Positions 15,599-24,699 are shown, counted from the stretch's first letter. The stretch: DNA of 64,000 nucleotides from an uncultured Paracoccaceae bacterium (GCA_947487205.1 CANKVU010000022.1:1-64000); one strand, 5' to 3'. Translations and numbers: made by a program. Notes: generated from the letters alone by a model not told the origin.

Positions 15599-16174
15599 AT
15601 GAACATTCAGACCGGGTTCGGTACCGCAGCGACGACGAGAGGCCCCGAGGGCGGAGGCGCGGGCCTCCCGGCCCCGCCGCCATTCGCGGCGAGGATGCGG
15701 GACGCGGCGACGACGGGCGCGGTTCTCGGCCTCCTCTGGGCCGGATTTCACTGGTCCGATCCGGCCAGCTGGGTGATCGGTGTGCCCGTGATGCTCCTGG
15801 GCGGCGCGACCGCGTTTCTCGTTCCGGGCAGCAGGGGGCCACGGCTTTCCGTCGTCGGAATCGCCCGGTTCGCGGGCTTCGCCATTCGCGGCATCGGCCT
15901 CGGCGCCCTCGATGTCAGTCTGCGCAGCCTCCGGCCCGCGTCGCTGGATGCGGGCTGCTTCCACTATCGCACCCGGCTGCCGGAGGGTCGGCCGCGCCGC
16001 CTTCTCGGCGTCGCGATCACCCTGCTGCCGGGAACGCTAACCGCGCGGTTCGAGGCCGACAGGCTGGAGATCCACGCGCTCGACCGGGGGGAGGCCACGC
16101 GTCGGGAGATCGCGTCCCTCGAAGCTGTCGTCGCCCGGATGTTCGGGCTCGACCTGTCGCGGAACGCGGCATGA
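15599..16174 (+). CDS. mrpE: Mrp antiporter subunit E (MnhE/MbhA type)
   Basis: The protein has 191 aa. A proline/glycine-rich N-terminus is followed by membrane helices and the MrpE core: FAIRGIGLGALDVSLRSLRP, TRLPEGRPRRLLGVAITLLP and the GTLTARFEADRLEIHALD strand. Start ATG 15599 behind AGGAGGG. It is the first gene of an operon with overlapping genes E-F-G-(A-Cterm/B)-C-D, an order matching the mbhA-H modules of membrane-bound hydrogenases. The product should form the periphery of a Na+(K+)/H+ antiporter. Confidence 0.9.
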   Translation: MNIQTGFGTAATTRGPEGGGAGLPAPPPFAARMRDAATTGAVLGLLWAGFHWSDPASWVIGVPVMLLGGATAFLVPGSRGPRLSVVGIARFAGFAIRGIGLGALDVSLRSLRPASLDAGCFHYRTRLPEGRPRRLLGVAITLLPGTLTARFEADRLEIHALDRGEATRREIASLEAVVARMFGLDLSRNAA

Positions 16175-16422
16175 TCCTTGATCTTCTCGCCACGGCCGCG
16201 CTCGTCGCGACGCTGGCCGCGCTGCCGCGCCTCGTGGTCGGCCCGACCGCCGCAGACCGCATCCTTGCCGCGCAGCTGTCCGGGACCGGCACGGTCGCCA
16301 CGCTGCTTCTGCTCGGCGCCGCGTCGGGCGCCCCGGCGCTCTTCGACGTGGCCCTCGTCTTCGCGGCGCTCTCCGCGATCGCGGGGCTTGCCTTCGTGGC
16401 GCTCTGGAGGCGGGATCCATGA
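16171..16422 (+). CDS. mrpF: Mrp antiporter subunit F
   Basis: An 83-aa protein with three membrane helices and the MrpF signature RLVVGPTAADRILAAQLSGT, ending in a short basic tail. ATGA overlap with mrpE and with mrpG on both sides, so translation is coupled. Structural subunit of the Mrp-type cation/proton antiporter. Confidence 0.92.
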   Translation: MILDLLATAALVATLAALPRLVVGPTAADRILAAQLSGTGTVATLLLLGAASGAPALFDVALVFAALSAIAGLAFVALWRRDP

Positions 16423-16697
16423 CCCTGGCGCTCGACCTGGCGGGCATCGCGCTCGCCGCGGCCGGTGTCGCGTTCCTGCTCCTGGCCGCGCTCGGGGTCT
16501 GGCGGTTGCCGGACACGCTCTGCCGGCTGCATGCCCTGACCAAGGCGGACACGGCGGGGCTCGCGCTCGTCGCGGCCGGAACGACCTGCCTGCTGCCTTC
16601 CGCGGGGGGCGCCCTGTCGCTCGTGCTCTGCGTCGTCCTCGTCGCGATTTCGGGCGCCACCATCGGCCATCTGATCGGGCGGGCCCATCAGGAGTGA
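16419..16697 (+). CDS. mrpG: Mrp antiporter subunit G
   Basis: A 92-aa protein with three membrane helices and the conserved MrpG motif GVWRLPDTLCRLHALTKADT. It starts at ATG 16419 within the end of mrpF. It ends 8 bases before the start of the mrpB-type fusion. Small structural subunit of the antiporter complex. Confidence 0.93.
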   Translation: MTLALDLAGIALAAAGVAFLLLAALGVWRLPDTLCRLHALTKADTAGLALVAAGTTCLLPSAGGALSLVLCVVLVAISGATIGHLIGRAHQE

Positions 16698-16705
16698 GAC
16701 GCCGA

Positions 16706-17611
16706 ATGAGCACGGCATTCGATATCCTGGTCGCGCTCGGCGGTCTCGCTTGCGCGGGGATCGCGTTGGTCGCGGGGAACCGCATCGGGTCGGTCGCGGC
16801 ATTCGTGATCATGGGATTCTTCGTGGCGCTCGCCTGGGTCCGGCTCGGGGCGCCGGACGTGGCGCTCGCGGAGGCCGCCATCGGCGCGGGCCTGACCGGC
16901 GCGCTCCTCCTGCGCAGCGCGAACCGTCTCGGACCGGTCAGGGAGGCCGGTGTGCCGATCGCCGTCCATGGGATCGCCGCCTGCCTGTCCCTGGCCCTCG
17001 CCGGTGGGATCGTCTGGGCCTTCGCGACGGGAACCGCGGAGGCGGTCTATCCGTCCCTCGTCGCCGCCCGGGTCGGCGAGAGCGGCGTCTCGAACCCGGT
17101 GACCGCCGTCCTACTGAACTTCCGGGCCTGGGACACGCTCCTCGAGGTCGCGGTGCTGGTCGTGGCGCTGCTGCTCGTCTCGGGCCTGGCGCCCGTCCGC
17201 ATCGCCCCGGCGCCGCCAAGCGAGCTTGTCCTTCCCTTCCTCCGGATCGTCGTCCCGGTCGCGGTGCTGCTGGCGGGCCACCTCCTGTGGAAGGGCGCGA
17301 CGGCGCCGGGTGGCGCGTTCCAGGCCGCCGCACTCCTGACGGGGGGCGGCCTCGCGCTGGCGCTCTGCGGTCTCCTCGGCGCGGGGCGCCGTACGGGCCA
17401 CGTTCTGGTTCTGGCCGGGTTGGGCGGGCTCGCGCTCTTTCTGGCCGCGGCGCTCGGCGCCGCGATCCTGACGGGCGGCTTGCTCGACTATCCCGCCGGA
17501 TCGGCCAAGGTCTGGATCATCGCCATCGAATCCGCGCTGACGTTGTCGATCGCGGCGATGCTGGTCTCGCTCTTCCTGGGTCCGTCGGAGGGGGTGCGGG
17601 ATGACCGCTGA
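16706..17611 (+). CDS. Fused MbhD-MbhE-MnhB subunit (MrpA C-terminus plus MrpB)
   Basis: A 301-aa membrane protein joining three modules. Residues about 1-75 are the DUF4040/MbhD domain (GNRIGSVAAFVIMGFF, LGAPDVALAEAAIGAGLTGA). Residues about 80-165 are MbhE-like (NPVTAVLLNFRAWDTLLEVA). Residues about 170-295 are MnhB (KGATAPGGAFQAAALLTGGG). In standard Mrp operons the first two belong to the C-terminus of MrpA and the last is MrpB; here the large NuoL-like MrpA N-terminus is absent and the remainder is fused. ATG at 16706. Its end overlaps mrpC by 11 bases. Confidence 0.88.
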   Translation: MSTAFDILVALGGLACAGIALVAGNRIGSVAAFVIMGFFVALAWVRLGAPDVALAEAAIGAGLTGALLLRSANRLGPVREAGVPIAVHGIAACLSLALAGGIVWAFATGTAEAVYPSLVAARVGESGVSNPVTAVLLNFRAWDTLLEVAVLVVALLLVSGLAPVRIAPAPPSELVLPFLRIVVPVAVLLAGHLLWKGATAPGGAFQAAALLTGGGLALALCGLLGAGRRTGHVLVLAGLGGLALFLAAALGAAILTGGLLDYPAGSAKVWIIAIESALTLSIAAMLVSLFLGPSEGVRDDR

Positions 17612-17876
17612 GACCATCTATCTCCTGTCCGGAGCCGGGCTCGTCGGGCTCGCATTCTGGCGGCTCGGCACGAGCGGAGACGTGATCCGCCGCGTCCTGG
17701 CCCTGAACGTGCTGGCGGTGGGGATCGCGATGCTGCTTCTCGCCGCGGCGCAGGACCCCGCGACGGTCGACCCGGTGCCCCAGGCCTTTCTCCTGACCGG
17801 AATCGTCGTGCTCGTGGCCGTGACGGCCGCCCTGCTCGCCCTCGGCGAGCGGATCGGAGGGGATTGTGATGAGTGA
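17601..17876 (+). CDS. mrpC: Mrp antiporter subunit C (NuoK-like)
   Basis: A 91-aa, three-helix NuoK/MnhC-type protein: YLLSGAGLVGLAFWRLG, then VIRRVLALNVLAVGIAMLL, and a QAFLLTGIVVLVAVTAALLA helix that carries the usual proton-path region. It overlaps the end of the fused MrpB gene by 11 bases and the start of mrpD by 8. Part of the antiporter membrane arm. Confidence 0.92.
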   Translation: MTAETIYLLSGAGLVGLAFWRLGTSGDVIRRVLALNVLAVGIAMLLLAAAQDPATVDPVPQAFLLTGIVVLVAVTAALLALGERIGGDCDE

Positions 17877-19283
17877 ACCGATGCTCCTCGTCACTTTGCC
17901 CTTCCTGGCCGGTCTCCTCGCCGCCGCGTGTCCACGGGGGGCCGCGCCCGTCGGGGTCACGGCGACGATCGTCAATGCCGGGATCGCGGCATTTCTGGTG
18001 CGCCGGCTGCTCGACGAGGGGGGGCCGAGATCCCTCTCGGCGGCTGGACGACACCGCTCGGGATCGCCTTCGTCATCGACGGGCCGGCCGCTCTGATGAT
18101 CGCGATGACGGCGATGGTGGGCTTGGGCGTGGCGCTGTACGCGAGCGGCCGGGGGCGCGATCGGGCCCGCGGGCGCGCCGATTTCTGGCCCCTCTGGCTG
18201 ATGACGCTCGGGGCGCTGAATGCGCTCTTTCTCTCCAATGACCTCTTCAACGTCTATGTCGCATTCGAAATCCTCGGTCTCGCCGCCGTGGGCCTCACCG
18301 CCTTGGCGCGCAGCCTGGCCGCGATCCGGGCCGCGTTCGACTACCTAGTGGCGGGCCTGACCGGCAGCCTCCTTCTTCTGCTCGGTGTGGCGCTCGCCTA
18401 TGCCGCAGCCGGCCGGGTCGATCTCGACGCCGTCGCGGAGCTCGCGCAGACGGCGCAGGGGCGCGTGGCCCTGAGGTTGATCCTGAGCGGTCTTGCCGTC
18501 AAGGCGGCGCTCTTTCCGCTCCATTTCTGGATGCCGGCCGCCCATTCGAGCGCGGCGCCCGCGGCGAGCGCCCTCCTGTCGGCACTGGTGGTCAAGGCGG
18601 CGCTCTACGTGGCCCTGAGAATGTCGCTCGAGGGCGGCGTCGCGGTCGATCCCTTGCGCGCGGCCCTCGCGGTCGCGGGGTCGGGCGCGATGCTGTGGGG
18701 GGCGTGGAACGCGCTCCGCGCCGAGCGGTTGAAGCTTCTCGTCGCGCATTCGACCGTCGCGCAGGTGGGGCTCATCGCCCTGGCCCTCGGCGTCGCGGGC
18801 ACGGGCCCGCTCTGGCAGGCGGCGGCGCTCCTGATGCTCTCGCATGCGCTGGCGAAGGCGGCGATGTTCCTCGCCGTCGGCCGCATCGCCGAGGAGCTCG
18901 GGCATGACCGCATCTCGGGTCTCAATCGGGAGGAGCTGCGCCCCGGCGCCGCGGAATTCGCCTTCGCCATCGCCGCGATCAGCCTCGTGGGCCTGCCGCC
19001 CACAGCCGGGTTCATCGGCAAGTGGGTGCTGCTGGAAGGACTGATCGAGGACGGCGCGTGGCACTGGGTCGGCCTCGTCCTGGCCGGCACCGCGCTCTCG
19101 GCCGCCTATCTCGCCCGCGTGGTCGCGCGCTGCCTGAGGGGCGGGCCGCATGTGGCGCCCGGCGCGCGCCGCCCGGCCTGGCGCGCGGGCGACGTGGCCG
19201 CGCTGGGGCTCGCAACCGCCGCACTGCTTCTCGGGCTGGCCTCCGCGCTGCCCTTCGCGCTTCTCGAAGTGGGCATCGCATGA
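17869..19283 (+). pseudogene. mrpD: Mrp antiporter subunit D with a -1 frameshift at a G7 run
   Basis: Translation from ATG 17869 (GGAGGGG upstream; the in-frame GTG at 17866 is an alternative) gives a normal MrpD N-terminus to LLDEGG, then falls out of frame at seven G residues (18018-18024) and stops at 18096. The proper MrpD sequence resumes in the other frame with AEIPLGGWTTPLGIAFVIDG and runs to 19283, including the VKAALFPLHFWMPAAHS and AHSTVAQVGLIALAL motifs of proton-conducting subunits. One extra G would restore a single protein of about 471 aa. Either a base-call/assembly slip, a true mutation, or transcriptional slippage on the G-run. The coupled ATGA with the next gene is intact, which argues for a recent event or an error. 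Confidence 0.85.
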
Positions 19284-20752
19284 CGGAACTCCTGCCGCTT
19301 GCCATCCTGATGACCTCCCTCGGGATCGCGCCCCTCATCCTCGCCATGCCGGACCACTGGCGCGCCCCGCGCACCGCGATCAATCTCGGGGCCGCGGCCC
19401 TCAAGGTCGCGCTCGTCGCGTGGCTCTCCGTCGCTGTCGCGGGCGGGGCGGAGTTCGCGGTCTCGGTCGCGATCGCGCCCGGCCTGTCGCTGGCCCTGCA
19501 GGCCGACGCGCTCGCCGTGCTGTTCCTCGCGCTATCCGCGATGCTGTGGTTGCTGACCACGCTCTACGCGGTCGGCTATCTGGAGACCGGGACCGACCGC
19601 AGCCGGTTCTTCGGCTTCTTCAGCCTCTGCGTCGCCTCCACCGTGGGCATCGCGATGGCGGCGAACCTGTTCACGTTCCTGGTGTTCTTCGAGCTGCTGA
19701 CCCTCGCCACCTGGCCGCTCGTCGTGCATCGCGGAACGGCCGAGGCACACCGGGCGGGGCGGATCTATCTCGCCTATACCCTGGGCGGCGGGCTCGCGCT
19801 GACGCTCGGCACGGTCTGGCTCCATGCGCTCGCCGGGGAGGTGCCCTTCATGCCCCGGGGCGTGCTGGGCGATCTGCCGCAGGCCGAGCCCTGGGCGCTG
19901 ACCGCGATCTTCGTCCTGCTGATCGCGGGGGTGGGCGTGAAGGCGGCGCTGGTGCCGCTCCATGGCTGGCTGCCGATCTCGATGGTGGCGCCCGCGCCCG
20001 TCAGCGCGCTTCTCCATGCGGTCGCGGTGGTCAAGGCGGGGGCCTTCGGCATCATGCGGATCGTCTACGACGTCTACGGCGTCGAGACCGTCCAGGCGAT
20101 GGGTCTGGCCGGTCCGCTCGCGGGCCTCGCCGCCCTGACGATCCTCTGGGGCTCGCTGCGCGCCCTGACGCAGGACGACCTGAAGAAGCGGCTCGCCTAT
20201 TCGACAGTCAGCCAGGTCAGCTACATCACGCTCGGCGTGGCCCTCATATCGCCCCTCGCGGCGGTGGGCGGGCTCGCGCATCTCGTCCACCAGGGCATCA
20301 TGAAGATCACGCTCTTCCTCGCCGCCGGCAACTTCGCCGAGGGGCAGGGCGTGAAGACCGTGAGCGGGATGGACGGGATGGGCCGGTCGATGCCCGGGGC
20401 CAGGATCGCGTTCACGATCGGCGCCCTCGGGATGATCGGCGTGCCGCCGCTCGCCGGGTTCGTCAGCAAGTGGTATCTGGGCGCCGGCGGCCTCGATGCG
20501 GGGGCCCCGGCGGTGGTCGCGCTCCTGGCGGGATCGAGCCTCCTGAACGCGGCCTATTTCCTGCCCATCCTGTATCGCGCGTGGTTCCGCGATCCGCCCC
20601 CCGCCCCGAAACCCGAACGCCGCATAGGCTGGATGCTCGCGCTGCCGCCCGCGGCAACCGCCGCGCTCGTCGTGGTGGCGGGGGTACTGGCCAACGCCCC
20701 CTTCAGCCCCCTCGGCTGGACCCGCTTCATCGTCTCCCTGGAGTATCTATGA
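19280..20752 (+). CDS. Proton-conducting antiporter-like subunit (second MrpD/NuoN-type)
   Basis: A 490-aa protein with about 14 membrane helices and a proton-translocation core: GVGVKAALVPLHGWLPISMV, APAPVSALLHAVAVVKAGAF, LKKRLAYSTVSQVSYITLGV. Members move H+ or Na+ in Mrp antiporters, complex I and membrane-bound hydrogenases. It begins inside the end of mrpD (ATGA) and is itself overlapped by the third such gene. A second MrpD-like protein in one operon is not found in the seven-subunit Mrp; this resembles larger Mbs/Mbx- or DAB-associated arrangements. Confidence 0.9.
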   Translation: MTELLPLAILMTSLGIAPLILAMPDHWRAPRTAINLGAAALKVALVAWLSVAVAGGAEFAVSVAIAPGLSLALQADALAVLFLALSAMLWLLTTLYAVGYLETGTDRSRFFGFFSLCVASTVGIAMAANLFTFLVFFELLTLATWPLVVHRGTAEAHRAGRIYLAYTLGGGLALTLGTVWLHALAGEVPFMPRGVLGDLPQAEPWALTAIFVLLIAGVGVKAALVPLHGWLPISMVAPAPVSALLHAVAVVKAGAFGIMRIVYDVYGVETVQAMGLAGPLAGLAALTILWGSLRALTQDDLKKRLAYSTVSQVSYITLGVALISPLAAVGGLAHLVHQGIMKITLFLAAGNFAEGQGVKTVSGMDGMGRSMPGARIAFTIGALGMIGVPPLAGFVSKWYLGAGGLDAGAPAVVALLAGSSLLNAAYFLPILYRAWFRDPPPAPKPERRIGWMLALPPAATAALVVVAGVLANAPFSPLGWTRFIVSLEYL

Positions 20753-22443
20753 TCGCCGTTCCGCTCTGGCTCGTTCCGGCTGCCCCGCTGATCCTGTTCG
20801 CAGCGACGCTCCTGCCGGGGCTGCGACCCGCGACATGGGCCATGCTGCCGGTCGCGGCCCTGCCGGCCCTGCTGGCCGCGCTCGCCGATCCGGTGCCCGC
20901 GCCGGTGCGGCTCGACTGGTTGCTCTTCGGGGCGGAGTTCGCCCTGACCGGCATCGCCCGGACCTTTCTCGCCTTCACCGCGCTGCTCTGGGCGCTGTCG
21001 GGCTGGCAGGCGGCGCGGCTCCTCGCGGCCGACCCCGCGCGGGACCGCTTCCTCGTCTGCTTCCTCCTCGCGATGACGGGCAATTTCGGGCTTTTGGTCG
21101 CGCAGGACATCGCGGCCTTCTACACCTTCTTCGCGATGATGAGCCTCGCCGCGTGGGGCCTCGTGCTTCACGGGGGCGGCGCATCGCAGAGGTTCGCGGG
21201 GCGGATCTACATCGCCTTCGCGGTCGCGGGCGAGATCGCATTGTTCGCCGGCCTTGCGATCGGCGCCTTCCGGGCGGGAGAGGCGCGCCTCGCGGCCATG
21301 GGATCGCCAGAGGTGCCGGCTGTCGCGACGGCGCTCATGGCGGCGGGCTTCCTCGTCAAGCTCGGGGCCGTGCCGCTGCATCACTGGCTGCCCCTGGCCC
21401 ATGCCGCGGCACCCGCCCCGGCGAGTGCCGTTCTGTCGGGAGCGATGCTCAAGGCGGGGCTGTTCGGCCTGATGACGGTCCTGCCGTTCGGCGGGGCGCC
21501 CTGGCCCGCGGCCGCGGCCGCCCTGGCGGCGATGGCGCTGGCGGGGCTCGTCCTCGCCCCCGTGATCGGGGCGGCGCAGGGCGACGCGAAGGCCGTTCTC
21601 GCCTATTCGAGCGTCGGGCAGATGAGCCTGATGGCGCTCGGCCTCGCCGCCGCGCTCGCCGCGCCCGGGATCTGGCCGCTGATCGCCCCGGCGCTCGTGC
21701 TGCTGGCCGCACATCACGCCTTCGCCAAGGCGGCGCTCTTTCTGGGCGTGCCGGCGGTCTGGGCCTTCACCGGAGGGCCACGCATCGCCGTGCTCGTCGT
21801 TCTGTCGTTGCCGGCCCTGGCGCTCGCCGGCCTGCCATGGACCAGCGGTTGGGTCGCGAAGGACGCCCTGAAGACGGCCCTCGGAAGCGCCGCAACGGGC
21901 TGGACGACTTGGCTCGGCGCGGCGCTGTTCGCGGTGAGCCTCGGAACCACGCTCCTCATGGTTCGGGCGCTCTGGCTGCTCGCCAAGAGCGTCAAGAAGC
22001 CGGGCGTCCCGCAGGACGTGGTGTTTCCGATGCTCGGCGCAACGGCGCTGAGCCTTCTGGGCCTTTCCATCGTCCCGGTCGATCCGCACGTGGCGAAAGC
22101 CGCCACGACGGTCGATCTTGCGCCTTACGCGGCGGCGCTCGTCCCGGTTCTGATCGGGATCGCGCTTACACGCCGCGGCGGCCTGCAATTCGCGCCGATG
22201 CCGCCTGGAGAGTTGATCGCGCTCCTCCACGTGTCGCCGTTGCCCCGATCGGCTCCTGCGGCGCCCCCGTCACCGCGCAAGCCGCGTTCCCTCGCCCCTC
22301 GCAGATCGGCGCGGGGTTTCTTCCGGCCCGATCACGGGTCGCTGGCGATCCTCGGCATCTCCGCCGGTCTTGCGCTCGTCATGGCGGTGACGTCCCCGCC
22401 GGCGAGCCTCGCCCGGCCGCCCGACATCACCGAGAGAGAGTGA
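20749..22443 (+). CDS. Proton-conducting antiporter-like subunit (NuoL/HyfB-type)
   Basis: A 564-aa membrane protein with the antiporter-like core: FLVKLGAVPLHHWLPLAHAA, APAPASAVLSGAMLKAGLFG, AVLAYSSVGQMSLMALGLAA, and VLLAAHHAFAKAALFLGVPA. After the usual 14 helices there is a cytosolic basic stretch of about 60 residues (PRKPRSLAPRRSARGFF) and one more helix (LAILGISAGLALVMAV), which may be a lateral anchoring tail as in NuoL. It starts by ATGA overlap with the previous gene. It probably supplies the third antiporter channel in place of the missing MrpA N-terminus. Confidence 0.88.
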   Translation: MIAVPLWLVPAAPLILFAATLLPGLRPATWAMLPVAALPALLAALADPVPAPVRLDWLLFGAEFALTGIARTFLAFTALLWALSGWQAARLLAADPARDRFLVCFLLAMTGNFGLLVAQDIAAFYTFFAMMSLAAWGLVLHGGGASQRFAGRIYIAFAVAGEIALFAGLAIGAFRAGEARLAAMGSPEVPAVATALMAAGFLVKLGAVPLHHWLPLAHAAAPAPASAVLSGAMLKAGLFGLMTVLPFGGAPWPAAAAALAAMALAGLVLAPVIGAAQGDAKAVLAYSSVGQMSLMALGLAAALAAPGIWPLIAPALVLLAAHHAFAKAALFLGVPAVWAFTGGPRIAVLVVLSLPALALAGLPWTSGWVAKDALKTALGSAATGWTTWLGAALFAVSLGTTLLMVRALWLLAKSVKKPGVPQDVVFPMLGATALSLLGLSIVPVDPHVAKAATTVDLAPYAAALVPVLIGIALTRRGGLQFAPMPPGELIALLHVSPLPRSAPAAPPSPRKPRSLAPRRSARGFFRPDHGSLAILGISAGLALVMAVTSPPASLARPPDITERE

Positions 22444-22447
22444 CCCG

Positions 22448-22540
22448 ATGGCCAGCTCCGACCACCGGCGCCCCAGAACATCCGCAGCACCTGAGGCCGG
22501 TCGCCGTCCCGGGATACCCAACCGCGACAGGGGGACCTGA
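22448..22540 (+). CDS. Very small ORF (30 aa), doubtful
   Basis: ATG 22448 opens a 30-codon frame of arginine/proline-rich residues, five bases after the stop of the NuoL-type gene and ending two bases before the ATG of the dabB-like relic. The only upstream purines are a weak GAGAGAG. It could be a remnant of a small operon gene or chance; I see no family. Confidence 0.2.
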   Translation: MASSDHRRPRTSAAPEAGRRPGIPNRDRGT

Positions 22541-22542
22541 CA

Positions 22543-23826
22543 ATGATCGCTGCCCTTGCGGGTCTGCTCGGCCCGGCCGCCCGTGTCGCGGCCGGCGGCA
22601 TACGGGCCAGGGACGCAAAGACGCCTCTGCCCCCCGATGACCCGAGCGCGCCGCATTGCTGATGCTCTTTCCCTCGGTCGCCGCCGCGATGGCACGCGCG
22701 CAATTCGGCCCCGCGACCTCGCCGGTCATGGGTGTCGGCGAGCTCGGCCCCTCCGTGCGGATCGACGCCGTATCCGTCAGCCTCATCCGGCCTGGAGGGC
22801 TTTCCGGGATGGGTGATCCTGCGCCTTGCGACCCCCAATCTTCACGGCGAGCCCGGCGAGGGCCCGTTCATCTTCCGGATGGCGCTGACGATTGCGGGAG
22901 GCCTCCTCCTCGTCTCGGCGGGGCACCTGGCCGAGGTCGCATTCGGAGGGGCGCTCTCCGGACTTGGCGCGACCCGCCTCCTCGCCTTTCATGCCGATCG
23001 CCCAGGGGCGAGACGTGCCGCGCGACAGCAGATCCCGGTGGCCCGCGGGGCGGACATCGCGCTGGCGATGGCCCTGGTATTGCTGGCCTTTGCGTACGGG
23101 ACGTCCAGCATCGCCGCGGCGGCGTTCCTGGCGCTCGCGGCGGTTCTGAAATCCGCACTGATCCCCTCCCGTTGCTGGTCGACCGAGGTCATGGAGGCGC
23201 CGGCCCCCGTCTCGGCGCTCCGGCAGGCGGGCATCGTGAGCGCGGGCGGATGCTCGTTGATCAGGTTTGCCGACCTATTGCTCGGCGCCCCGCTCGTTCC
23301 GGCCGCCCTCGTGACGATCGGTGGCTTCTCCGCCCTGGTCGGAGCGGTCCTGGCACTGGGAATCGGCGACCCCGTCGCGCAAGGGTTGGCGGACGAGGCC
23401 CCGAGGCTCCTCGGCCTCGCGACAGCCAGCGCCTCGGCGATCTTCATCGGAGGGTACATCGCCTTCCAGTGGATCGCGACCACGCTGCCGCCGGCGCCTC
23501 GGGCGGGCCTCCTGGAATGGGCGTTGATCGGGCTCGTGATCACGAGTTTCGCCACCACCGCCATGTCGCAGGCTCTCTTGCCGCGATGGGCGCATCACCC
23601 GGCGGTTCGCAGGCTGCGCGTTCACGTGGTCAACGGGGTCTCTCTCAATGCGCCGCACCGCGGATCTCATGACGGCCCGTCCGGAGATCGCGCCCGATTG
23701 CGCGTTGGCCGACCGGGATATCTGTCAGTCGACACATCGTTCTTCCTCTTAGGCCCCCATAATTCGTTGAAACTGACCATGCCAAAATCGAGCGAACGCA
23801 CCGGTCTTGCCTTTCGCGACGGATAG
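22543..23826 (+). pseudogene. Decayed dabB-like (NuoL-related inorganic-carbon transporter) gene
   Basis: After a good start (ATG 22543, AGGGGG upstream) the frame closes after about 40 codons. NuoL/DabB-like sequence then appears in a second frame (VRIDAVSVSLI near 22755-22785) and in a third from about 22795 (GFPGWVILR, GPFIFRMALTIAGGLLLVSA, ALSGLGATRLLAF, TEVMEAPAPVSALRQAGIVS). At least two frameshifts are needed. The normally invariant FHGW/HAGIVNAGG positions read SRCW/RQAGIVSAGG. The middle third, with the AYSTIAQMG helix, is missing between LVGAVLALG and IGDPVAQG. The C-terminus keeps a DabB-like RRLRVHVVNGVSL segment near 23605-23650. No dabA (DUF2309) partner is in the window. Almost certainly non-functional. 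Confidence 0.75.
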
Positions 23827-24189
23827 ATTTGCCTGCGCCCGCCACCAGGCTGGCGTGGCCTTGTGATGCGAGGCACGACGCGGCGAAAACCGCTTGCATC
23901 AGTCGCGCAGTGGCCTTCCTGCACATGCAATTGAACACGCGGCTGAGCGATCAGCGGTGATCGGACATTCTTTGCCTTATCCGAGGCTAAGACGGCGACC
24001 TCCCTGAAAGGACGCGGGCATCCTGGCCCAGCTTTAATCGGCAATGTGGAACGAAGTGATTTGCTTCCGTGCCTTTCCTTCAGACCCAGTCCGCCTGTTC
24101 TCGCATTGGGGGCGCCGTTCCGCTAGCTGAAGACTCCCGTTTCGGTCCGGTTCTCAGGGGGCAGGGCAAAACGACAGGGACGATCGCTA
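23827..24189. other. Noncoding stretch, relatively AT-rich
   Basis: No credible gene on either strand. Base composition looks less GC-rich than the flanks. It separates the decayed dabB from a leftward hypothetical gene; I see no promoter or terminator that I can defend. Confidence 0.45.
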
Positions 24190-24699
24190 TCAATCTGTCT
24201 CGATCGCGCGCTGGCAATCTGGAAGATCGCGCGCGGCCCCCCGCGCGAAATCGATCAGGGCCTTGTCGGATGCCTGGATGCAACCGATCATCCGAGCCAG
24301 TCGTCGCGCCGCGGCAACGTCGCCGAGCGCCTCCGCGGTGGCCCTCACGACCCCCACGGCACCCATCCCGTGCTGGCAGATCCGGCGGTAGCGCGCAACG
24401 ATCAGCAGGTCCCGGTCAGACAATCCCGGACGGCACGTCGGCCCGTCCCTGTCGACGGGAGCCTGCGCCGGGGCCGGACCGGCCTCGACTCGCGCCATGT
24501 CGTCGTCCGACCCGACCGTCGTCCGTCGATAGAGGAGGTCGGCCTCGCGCGCGAGGCGCTGGCGGTTTGCGACCAGCCGGTCAAAAACCGACGGATCGGA
24601 GATGCGCCGCGCGAGTTTCGGTTCGAGCCTGTGCATTTCGGCGATGGTCCAGCGGAGCTTTGCGACTACGTCGGGATAGATCAGCGCGAGTCCAAGCAT
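24190..24699 (-). CDS. Hypothetical protein, 169 aa
   Basis: I do not recognise this protein. It is mostly helical (KLRWTIAEMHRLEPKLARRI, LVANRQRLAREADLLYRR) with a central proline-rich linker and a second helical half (DRDLLIVARYRRICQHGMG, ALGDVAAARRLARMIGC). No signal peptide or membrane helix. ATG 24699 has only a weak GAGG upstream. It lies alone between a noncoding stretch and a LysR gene 139 bases upstream on the same strand. Coding character is reasonable but the call is not firm. Confidence 0.5.
   Translation of the reverse strand: MLGLALIYPDVVAKLRWTIAEMHRLEPKLARRISDPSVFDRLVANRQRLAREADLLYRRTTVGSDDDMARVEAGPAPAQAPVDRDGPTCRPGLSDRDLLIVARYRRICQHGMGAVGVVRATAEALGDVAAARRLARMIGCIQASDKALIDFARGAARDLPDCQRAIETD

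Noticed and set aside
16706-17611. Frameshift or mis-assembly in the fused MrpB-type gene
   Set aside because: The three modules are in one continuous frame with a good start and normal overlaps; a true fusion is simpler.
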